The translations under genes and the position numbers were made by a program. Below, in pieces: positions 5,982 to 12,654 of a stretch of 16,488 nt of DNA. The stretch lies in contig DBYL01000035.1 of NCBI GenBank assembly GCA_002309835.1, positions 9,324-25,811 of the forward strand, given 5' to 3'. A model generated the notes under the pieces. It saw only the letters and a program-made list of their open reading frames with translations. It was not told the origin of the DNA and did not search any database. The stretch's first letter is position 1, and each line of letters begins with the position of its first letter. This DNA comes from Bacteroidales bacterium UBA1187 (GTDB lineage: Bacteria > Bacteroidota > Bacteroidia > Bacteroidales > Paludibacteraceae).

Positions 5982-8783
5982 TTAATGGTTAATCATGAAT
6001 TTGAATGTGCGGCTACCTCCGTCAGTGGTGACACGAAGCAGGTAGAGCCCGTTATCGCTTGGCGCAGGAATGGTACATCCGCCGTCCGGCACATCGTATC
6101 TCGGACTGGTAGTACCATCTACTTTTATCCATTGCGCGAAGCAATCGATATCCGTCTTACCGGCCCAGTCGGCGTTCACGAATACGGATTGTCCGCTAAT
6201 GGTATAAGTGGCGGTGATGATAAGATCCTCTGGACCATTGAAATGCTGGCTCTCACCATTGACATCAAACGGTTTTGCGCACGCGCATTTACGTACTTCG
6301 TCCGCGGTGCCCTTATTCAGCGTAAAGCATACATAGTAGGAGTCCCCAGAGAAGGAACTTGCCGGCAGGTCGTGGAAATTGAGGTTCGACGAAACCTGCC
6401 CCTCAATAGCGGTGCTATCCGAAACGCGATACCATTGGAAATCGCTCAGCAGATATTTCTGCATGGTCGTATCGAGACCGAGCAGATAGGTATAACGCTG
6501 TTGAATAATATTGTTGTCGAAATTCAGCGCGAAGTTCAGCGTAGTATCCGTACCGCCGCAGTCCGAAGTGATCTTCAGGTCGATACCATAGACTGCGTCG
6601 GATTTCGCTTTCTCCTTATGAATAGTAATTTGGAAGTAACCGTCCTTCACTACCAATTCGTCATCCTTGAAGCCGCCTTCTTTAGCTGCGTCATCGAACT
6701 TGATAGTCACGTTATCTCCCGTGAGGTTTACTTTAGCGCCGCCGGTACTATAGAAGATCTTACCTACCCAAGGTTTGCCTACTTCTTCGCAAGGGATCTC
6801 TACGTCGGTAATCTCGAAAGTATAGCGTCCGATGGTCACTTCGATAGGAATACTATCTACGGCATTCTGTCCTTTACAGAGGTTACTGCTCTCGCGTGAG
6901 ATCAGGACATATGCGTTGTAGACACCGCTATTCTCGTAGTAGTGCAGCACTACGGAGTCTTTCTCTTCCGTTACGACTTGAGTCTGTCCGTCACCGAAGT
7001 TCCAAACAATTTGTTCCCATTCATAATCAGGGTGGCAAGCAAACTTAACGGTGTCTTCTCCACAAAGAGTGTTTTCTGAATCAGGAGTAAAGACCTTGCC
7101 GTTGATGGTGATATATTGCGTAAGCGGTTTGGTAGCACCTCCGGCATTATATCCATAACTCTCATTGCCGGTACAGCCATACACGTGCGCGATAAATCCT
7201 TTGGTAGGATCGCCTTCTAACGTGTGACTGCCTGCTGTGGTGAGCAGGTCTAGTTTTGCATATTTATACAGGCCGTTACTACCATTAACATCTTTAAATT
7301 TGTCAGAGATATTAGCGCCGTCTAGAACCATGTGGCTTGCGTTGTCCGCAGTTGTTACCACATTGGCGTAGTGATGCGTCGTACCATTTTCCGAAGAGTA
7401 GGTAGCAAAGGTAATTTGGTCAATGCGTTGCTCTATCGGGTTGATCCAAAGCATCGCAGGGTCACCGTTCGAAGTATTGTCTTTGCCATATTTCTTAGAA
7501 ACCATAAACTCATGAACGGCAGTAGGACAAGAAGTCTGCAAGAGAAAACTCTCTCCCTCAAAGAAGTTACCATTTGCGGCGGTACGACCGTTGGAGACAC
7601 CTGCTACACCTATCTCAAACTCCCAGAAATGCTGCGTATCCGAGGTAAAATCGAATGTGTGTACCAAGTTACCATTCAAGCGCACCTCTGTACCATCCTC
7701 AAGCGACATGACGCGAATTACATCGCGGTCGCGTAACTCTGAAGTGGTAAGCACGAATGTGTTGCCCCATGTAGATATCGGCATAGCCTGCGAGAAGATA
7801 TGATCGCGCTCGCCGATAGGTTTGGATGGCGGAGTAGGTAAATCCAGATAGAAGGGGATGTTCGTGTGTGGGTTTCCTTGGAAAACAGCCACTTTTTTGG
7901 CATTCTTAGTATTAGCATCAAAAGCTTTAACGATACTACCGGAAAGGTCGGCTTCATGGCCGAAACCGGCAGTTTCTCCTTTTCCGGTCCATACATACCA
8001 TACTTGTCCTTTCTTCAATACCGGAGAGTATAACGTGTCTTTCCCGAATTGGTAGTTGGCCATAGCAACTTCCTCTTCGGTAAGGGTGTATCCGTTTGTC
8101 TGCTTCTGCTTGGCATTATTGATAGAATAGGTAGCTACCGAAGGACAATAGCCTACGATTGTGTTGTCCTCAACAGCTACTACAGCAAAATGACTTCCTT
8201 GAGACGAAGATTTACCTCCGTGATCGGACGGGGTATAACATACAATTTTGTATTCACTTTGTAGTGCGGTTGTCGGCAGTACGTTCGTGGCATCAAAGGT
8301 AGCGGCTTTATAGTTGCTGGCATACAAGGAAATAGGCTTGTCGGATTTGACATGCAAGGCACTACTATCCACCATCTCCGGATGATATGTATAGCAGTAT
8401 TGCGCAGTACCATTGGCTTTAGATGTGGCCGAATAATCCGTATTATTACTACGGATACGAGTGTCAGTAGTAATGCCGTTGAAGATGTCTACTTCTTTCA
8501 ACGTGTTGGCATCTACCTGCACGACGGTGTCAAAACCATAGAATGTGTTCTCAATGGTAATAGTTGCGGCTTCGCGAGCGGAGATGGAGAGCGACAATTT
8601 GAAACGTTTCTTAGCTCCGCCGTCTGTCGAGCCGGAATCATCGGCATCGCCTTGAAGGAAAGTTACATAGAAATCTTTACCTTCTGTAGTCTGAGCCTCG
8701 ACTACAGTGCTCTGCGCTTGAGCACCCAAGAAGGGTACCATCAGCAGGCCAAAGAGTAGGGCATTGAATAGTTGTTTTTTCAT
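5982..8783 (-). CDS. Secreted IgGFc-binding-like / PKD surface protein with T9SS type A tail (protein A)
   Basis: This is a 933-residue exported protein. A signal peptide (1-24, ending AQAQ) is followed by an IgGFc-binding-like N-terminal region (about 32-555). Landmarks shared with its paralogue at 716-3523 are TEGKDFYV, NVLPTTALQSEY (167-178), AVFQG (299-303), QAMPISTWGNTFVLT (332-346) and YGCTGNESYGY. A PKD domain covers about 575-632 with WNFGDG (594-599). The C-terminus (about 855-933) ends NGLYLLRVTTDGGSRTFKF followed by MINH, which matches the type A T9SS sorting domain pattern. The protein should therefore cross the outer membrane through T9SS and be released or anchored at the surface. 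It is the first gene of the downstream operon, with a TAATTTTG -7 element 42 nt before its start. No known ligand can be read from the sequence. Confidence 0.86.
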   Translation of the reverse strand: MKKQLFNALLFGLLMVPFLGAQAQSTVVEAQTTEGKDFYVTFLQGDADDSGSTDGGAKKRFKLSLSISAREAATITIENTFYGFDTVVQVDANTLKEVDIFNGITTDTRIRSNNTDYSATSKANGTAQYCYTYHPEMVDSSALHVKSDKPISLYASNYKAATFDATNVLPTTALQSEYKIVCYTPSDHGGKSSSQGSHFAVVAVEDNTIVGYCPSVATYSINNAKQKQTNGYTLTEEEVAMANYQFGKDTLYSPVLKKGQVWYVWTGKGETAGFGHEADLSGSIVKAFDANTKNAKKVAVFQGNPHTNIPFYLDLPTPPSKPIGERDHIFSQAMPISTWGNTFVLTTSELRDRDVIRVMSLEDGTEVRLNGNLVHTFDFTSDTQHFWEFEIGVAGVSNGRTAANGNFFEGESFLLQTSCPTAVHEFMVSKKYGKDNTSNGDPAMLWINPIEQRIDQITFATYSSENGTTHHYANVVTTADNASHMVLDGANISDKFKDVNGSNGLYKYAKLDLLTTAGSHTLEGDPTKGFIAHVYGCTGNESYGYNAGGATKPLTQYITINGKVFTPDSENTLCGEDTVKFACHPDYEWEQIVWNFGDGQTQVVTEEKDSVVLHYYENSGVYNAYVLISRESSNLCKGQNAVDSIPIEVTIGRYTFEITDVEIPCEEVGKPWVGKIFYSTGGAKVNLTGDNVTIKFDDAAKEGGFKDDELVVKDGYFQITIHKEKAKSDAVYGIDLKITSDCGGTDTTLNFALNFDNNIIQQRYTYLLGLDTTMQKYLLSDFQWYRVSDSTAIEGQVSSNLNFHDLPASSFSGDSYYVCFTLNKGTADEVRKCACAKPFDVNGESQHFNGPEDLIITATYTISGQSVFVNADWAGKTDIDCFAQWIKVDGTTSPRYDVPDGGCTIPAPSDNGLYLLRVTTDGGSRTFKFMINH

Positions 8784-8824
8784 ATGAATTAGTTGTGTTT
8801 AAATTGCGTGATATTAATCGACCG

Positions 8825-8832
8825 CAAAATTA
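8825..8832 (-). promoter_or_regulatory. Bacteroidota -7 promoter element (TAATTTTG) of the surface operon
   Basis: The minus-strand TAATTTTG matches the Bacteroidota sigma-ABfr -7 consensus TAnnTTTG exactly and lies 41 nt upstream of the first base of the ATG at 8783. No clear TTTG -33 box is found at the usual distance. Instead a GC-rich palindrome CACGCGCGCGTG (8845-8856) occupies that region. The promoter would drive the four-gene surface operon. Confidence 0.6.
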
Positions 8833-8866
8833 CACAATTTCTTTCACGCGCGCGTGCAGATATTCG

Positions 8867-8898
8867 CGATAAATGTGTAAAAATTGACACACCTATCG
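8867..8898 (-). terminator. Stem-loop at the end of the nuclease gene
   Basis: On the minus strand CGATAGGTGTGT (8898-8887) can pair with ACACATTTATCG (8878-8867) over 12 bp including two G-U pairs, leaving an 8-base loop. The nuclease stop codon TAG (8895-8893) is inside the first arm. No U-tract follows, so this is not a classical intrinsic terminator. It may instead be a 3' end-stabilising hairpin or a weak terminator that insulates the nuclease gene from the next promoter. Confidence 0.4.
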
Positions 8899-10623
8899 TA
8901 TCGTTTGACCTAAGATACTATAAATTGACGCGTTACGTAGAATAACTATCTGTCCATTACGCAATTCCTTGCGCGCAGCGCTATGAGGAAACTCCGTGAA
9001 AGAGATGTCTTGAGGGTCCGAAGAATATGTGACTCCTATGGGCGCACTAGTGCGCAAACCGGCAGGCGTGATAGTATAATACAAGGTCTGACCATTCTCC
9101 ATCGTGTGCTCTATGTCAAAGCTTGTTCCGGTTACTTCTTTCGGGAATCCCTCAAGCGAAGTGTACGTGGTAGTCTCATCGCCAGTGATGACGAAGATCT
9201 GCTGAATATTGATATGCTGTCCGCTTCCAGGCTCAATAACGATGCTCTGTGTGCCGGTTGGTAAAGCAAAAGTGAAATATTCTTGACTATGTGTTAGCTC
9301 CTGTAGGGCAATCTGTGTTCCATCAGCGCTAATTTTCATCTTAGCTCCATCTGTGCTGGCGGCGGGCTTAACGGGAGCCATCGCCCGCACAACAATCTTG
9401 CTGTTTGCCTTGAGATTGATACCGGAAATCGTGAGAGAGGCACTCAACGTAGTAAAGGAACATTTTCCGGTACTAGAGGTATATAATGAGCCGCTGAAAC
9501 TGCAATGTGAATCGGCTTTGACATTTGATTGATGGCAGTTTGGCAGATTGATGATAGTATCATTTTTACCAGTCGTCTGCGAGGTAAAGACATCTAAGGA
9601 ATAGTTTTCTTTCCCGGCATTCTTCCAATGGGCGGTAAAGCCTTGTCCTGTGATGTTAGTAGCCGGTAGAGCACGGCTAACGAACTTCTCCGCAGGTAAC
9701 TCATAACTTTCGTCTCCGGTAAAGGTGAGTTGGCTTAAATCAACTGCCTGACCTGCTTTATTACCCCATATGTATTCTGCCAATTCCGGATAATCAATAA
9801 ACGGGTTGCGGTTATGTTGGATATCACTTACAAGGTTGTTGCGATTGATTTCTTTCTCGCTAACCGGATCTGCACGATGCCATGCAATCAACACTTGCTG
9901 CAACCAAGGTTTGAACTCCAAATAGGATGAATTATCTAAAAAATCGCTTGTTTTTGAAGCATCCCATGTAAAATTTTCATAAGCAGTTGCAATATAGAAA
10001 TATGCACGGGCAAAATCACCTTTATACTCATCATCCGGTTCATAAACGGTAAAAGAACCATATGCGTCGTTCTTGCCGAGCTTGAAGATTGTATTCACTT
10101 GATTAGTAATTGTTACCACAATTCCGGGAGGGTTGTTGCTCTTCGGCCCGTTTGCCTTACAGTTTGCCGGGTTTAAGTGGTGCAAATCTTTGTAGGCATC
10201 GTTATCTGTTCCTCCCCACCAACTTTTTGGAAAACAGTGCTCAATCTCCAAATCAGGAAGGCTCAGGGAACCATATTGGTCCGGAGCCATGTAATATGTA
10301 TAGGGCGAGTACATGTCCCATACCGAGCCGTCTTCACGTTGATCAGTATATATGAAGCCATCCCAAGTATAAAGGTGGTCCAAGAACTTGTTTGGATCAC
10401 GAGAACCGTATTTGTAGCGGTAGTCTCTGTTGTATTCTACATTGATGTCGTTCGTGCCGGTCATTTGAGACCAGTCGACAGGATATATGATTTGACTTAG
10501 CGCAGTCTTGAGAGCTGCGTCTTGTTTTCCGTCAATAGCGTCGTAATAACCTGCAGGAATGGCTTCTGCCATAATGCCAAGGCTGAAGCAGATTGCGAGA
10601 ACGAGGAAGAAATGTCGTTTCAT
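8893..10623 (-). CDS. Secreted endonuclease I family nuclease with a T9SS-like tail
   Basis: This is a 576-residue exported protein. A signal peptide covers about 1-20. The nuclease domain (about 22-295) begins PAGYYDAIDGKQDAALKTAL and carries the endonuclease I (ββα-metal type) core: EHCFPKSWWGG (128-138), DLHHLNPAN (146-154), then N158 and KSNNPPG. It closes with WHRADPVSEKE and NRNPFIDYPELAEYIWG. The family cleaves DNA, and some members RNA, using a Mg-bound His/Asn site. The C-terminal half holds a β-rich segment with an FN3-like start and a jelly-roll-like region (about 390-485), then a compact tail NGQIVILRN...YSILGQTIR. That tail is like Bacteroidota secretion tails and like protein B in this window. 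It lies 28 bases after pssA without its own obvious promoter, so it is probably cotranscribed. Likely role: extracellular DNA degradation for nutrients or biofilm turnover. Confidence 0.9.
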   Translation of the reverse strand: MKRHFFLVLAICFSLGIMAEAIPAGYYDAIDGKQDAALKTALSQIIYPVDWSQMTGTNDINVEYNRDYRYKYGSRDPNKFLDHLYTWDGFIYTDQREDGSVWDMYSPYTYYMAPDQYGSLSLPDLEIEHCFPKSWWGGTDNDAYKDLHHLNPANCKANGPKSNNPPGIVVTITNQVNTIFKLGKNDAYGSFTVYEPDDEYKGDFARAYFYIATAYENFTWDASKTSDFLDNSSYLEFKPWLQQVLIAWHRADPVSEKEINRNNLVSDIQHNRNPFIDYPELAEYIWGNKAGQAVDLSQLTFTGDESYELPAEKFVSRALPATNITGQGFTAHWKNAGKENYSLDVFTSQTTGKNDTIINLPNCHQSNVKADSHCSFSGSLYTSSTGKCSFTTLSASLTISGINLKANSKIVVRAMAPVKPAASTDGAKMKISADGTQIALQELTHSQEYFTFALPTGTQSIVIEPGSGQHINIQQIFVITGDETTTYTSLEGFPKEVTGTSFDIEHTMENGQTLYYTITPAGLRTSAPIGVTYSSDPQDISFTEFPHSAARKELRNGQIVILRNASIYSILGQTIR

Positions 10624-10651
10624 AGGTATTGAGATTTTTCAGTTTACGTAT

Positions 10652-11356
10652 TTATTTCTTTATGCCGATGGCTAGTAGCAAATTCAGCACTACGTACCAA
10701 AGGATACATGCTGCGCCGCTAAAGAATGCGAATTCTATATGATGATGAACAATCGCTTTCGCTACGCAAAAACCAATCAGTATCAGGCATCCGACAATGA
10801 ACGAACAGATAATCAGTTTCTGCTTCTTAAAGGACTTAAAGCTGAAGAACGGGATTTCGGCGTTCAGTAGATAGCAACTAAGGAATGACAGACCGATAAT
10901 CACCCATGCCATCCAATCATATGCGAGCACGGAGATAGGCAGACTGCATATGCCGCCCCAGAAGATGGCGTTAGCCGGAGTAGCGAGACCAATGAACGAG
11001 TTGTGTTGACGTTCATCCACATTGAATTTCGCTAGACGCAACGCGGAAGCAGCGGCCATGATTAAAGCCAGACATGCCCACCATCCGAGTATAGGACGAA
11101 GCCAACTGAAAAGCATCATCGCCGGTGCGAGGCCAAACGTAATGTCATCTGCTAACGAGTCTAATTGGATGCCGATAGGGCATGGCACTTTCAGCAAACG
11201 GGCGCTCAGACCGTCGAAGAAATCGAAGAAAGCGCCGGCGAGGATGAATACAAAAGCCCCGATGAAGGCATTATGTAAGGCAAAAATAATAGCTATACTG
11301 CCGCAAATAAGGTTGCAGCTCGTGATAGCATCGGGTATGATACGTTTACAATTCAT
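10652..11356 (-). CDS. pssA: CDP-diacylglycerol-serine O-phosphatidyltransferase
   Basis: This 234-residue polytopic membrane enzyme condenses CDP-diacylglycerol with L-serine to phosphatidylserine, the precursor of phosphatidylethanolamine. The CDP-alcohol phosphotransferase signature is complete: D48-G49-x2-A52-R53-x8-G62-x3-D66-x3-D70. The four Asp residues bind the metals and the catalytic base. The N-terminus NCKRIIPDAITSCNLICG is typical of the PssA subgroup, and hydrophobic segments fill the rest. The ATG overlaps the TGA of the upstream MFS gene as ATGA, suggesting coupled translation. Length is normal for the Bacteroidota form. A phosphatidylserine decarboxylase gene, often nearby in this phylum, is not in the window. 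Confidence 0.92.
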   Translation of the reverse strand: MNCKRIIPDAITSCNLICGSIAIIFALHNAFIGAFVFILAGAFFDFFDGLSARLLKVPCPIGIQLDSLADDITFGLAPAMMLFSWLRPILGWWACLALIMAAASALRLAKFNVDERQHNSFIGLATPANAIFWGGICSLPISVLAYDWMAWVIIGLSFLSCYLLNAEIPFFSFKSFKKQKLIICSFIVGCLILIGFCVAKAIVHHHIEFAFFSGAACILWYVVLNLLLAIGIKK

Positions 11357-12585
11357 AATTTTTTATATACCAAGTATGTAACTGCTATGGATGGGATGCA
11401 AGTGAGCATCACTATCCAGAAAAATCCTAAGTATCCTACGGCCTCTTGGATGTATCCGGCTACCATGCCCGGAAGCATCAATCCGAGGAACATAAACGCT
11501 GTGCAGATCGAGAAATGCGCCGTCTTATACGCTCCGTCCGCAACGTGTATCATGTATAGCATGCAGGCGGTGTAACCCAGGCCGTAGCCCATTTGCTCCA
11601 GACCTACGCACATGCACAGAATCCAGAACGTAGTAGGCTGATACTGAGCGAAATAAACATATACGATGCATGGCAACGTCAGGCATAAAGCCATCGGTAA
11701 TATCGCTTTCTTCAGGCCCGTCTTACTCGCCCATAATCCGCCTCCGATACCGCCCAAGAGCATAAGGATGACACCTACGCCCGTGATCTGACCGATAGTG
11801 CCGACGGTGATTTCCAGTCCTCCTTCTGACATCGGAGCCAGGAAGAAGGGGTTGCAGAGTTTGAGCAACAGCGCTTCCGGCAAACGATATAGGAGCATGA
11901 AGCATAAGGCGAGCACGATTCCCGGTTTGCGGAAGAAATCGGCGAACACTTGTCCTACTTCGCGTATAATACCTTTAACCTCTAACCGTTCACCTTTCAC
12001 CTCAACTCGAGGCATTGCCCAAGTGTGCCAAATGGCGATGAGGGCGATGATGCCGCTGCAGAGGAGTAGGGCATAGCGCCAAGCGCTGGCTACATCTGTC
12101 CGCTCTTGCAACCATCCTACCAGCATCAGCAATAACGACTGGCAGAAGATATTCGCGATGCGATAGAACGTAGATCGCAGACCCACGTAGGCTGATTGCT
12201 CTTTCTCACTCAACGCCAGCATATAATATCCGTCGGCCGCAATATCATGCGTAGCGGAACAGAAGGCGGTGATTGTAAAGAGGATCAGGGCTATCGTGAA
12301 GAATCCTTTAGGCGCCAGAAACGCCAATAACAATACTGTCAAAGCCATCACCGCCTGCATCACCAGCACCCACCAGCGCTTAGTGCGGAGTACATCTACA
12401 AACGGACTCCAAAGCGGTTTGACTACCCATGGGAAGGCAATCAGCGAAGTGAAAAGCGCCATTTGTGCGTTAGGCATTCCTAATTGGGTGAACAAGGTGA
12501 CACTCACGCTTGTCACAAGGAAATACGGAATACCTTCGGCCAAATAAAGCGTCGGCACCCATGCCCAAGGGGATAAATGTCTCAT
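11353..12585 (-). CDS. AmpG-like MFS transporter
   Basis: This 410-residue major facilitator protein has about 12 hydrophobic helices. The N-terminal half has AmpG-type landmarks: YLAEGIPYFLV (14-24), the TSLIAFPWVVKPLWSPFVD block (46-64), and FCSATHDIAADGY (108-120) before helix 4. AmpG proteins import anhydromuropeptides from the periplasm for cell-wall recycling, but Bacteroidota carry several AmpG-like paralogues whose substrates are unknown, so no symbol is given. The central cytoplasmic loop contains a duplicated heptapeptide (VEVKGER and LEVKGII, 194-207) that looks like an insertion. The gene follows the PpiD-like gene after 69 bases with a hairpin, and overlaps pssA by ATGA. The start has no Shine-Dalgarno, only an AAAAAT leader. 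Confidence 0.85.
   Translation of the reverse strand: MRHLSPWAWVPTLYLAEGIPYFLVTSVSVTLFTQLGMPNAQMALFTSLIAFPWVVKPLWSPFVDVLRTKRWWVLVMQAVMALTVLLLAFLAPKGFFTIALILFTITAFCSATHDIAADGYYMLALSEKEQSAYVGLRSTFYRIANIFCQSLLLMLVGWLQERTDVASAWRYALLLCSGIIALIAIWHTWAMPRVEVKGERLEVKGIIREVGQVFADFFRKPGIVLALCFMLLYRLPEALLLKLCNPFFLAPMSEGGLEITVGTIGQITGVGVILMLLGGIGGGLWASKTGLKKAILPMALCLTLPCIVYVYFAQYQPTTFWILCMCVGLEQMGYGLGYTACMLYMIHVADGAYKTAHFSICTAFMFLGLMLPGMVAGYIQEAVGYLGFFWIVMLTCIPSIAVTYLVYKKL
11965..12006 (-). repeat. 21-bp imperfect duplication inside the MFS gene
   Basis: Two adjacent 21-base units encode VEVKGER and LEVKGII in the loop between helices 6 and 7. On the coding strand they share GAGGTnAAAGGT. The motif is purine-rich, and similar VKGERLEVKGER-type peptides occur scattered in proteins of this phylum as I recall, which suggests a short interspersed repeat that entered in frame. 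Confidence 0.6.
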
Positions 12586-12597
12586 ATTTTTAGCACA

Positions 12598-12628
12598 AAG
12601 GAGAGAAGCCCATGCGAGCCCTCTCCTT
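12598..12628 (-). terminator. Hairpin between the PpiD-like and MFS genes
   Basis: AAGGAGAG (12598-12605) and CTCTCCTT (12621-12628) form a perfect 8-bp stem with a 15-base loop. On the transcribed minus strand the stem is followed by TGTGC rather than a T-run, so any termination should be partial. It sits 12 bases before the MFS start codon, so it could attenuate distal transcription or affect MFS translation. The stem sequence resembles that of the tRNA terminator at 25-50. Confidence 0.45.
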
Positions 12629-12654
12629 ATTATTTAATACGCGCGCGCACGCAT

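Noticed and set aside
5409..6899. Long + strand open frame (496 codons) rich in Ala, Ser and Phe
   Set aside because: It is antisense to the OmpA-like stalk and the end of protein A. Its composition mirrors the Lys/Ala/Glu tract, and it has no leader, signal or recognisable domain.
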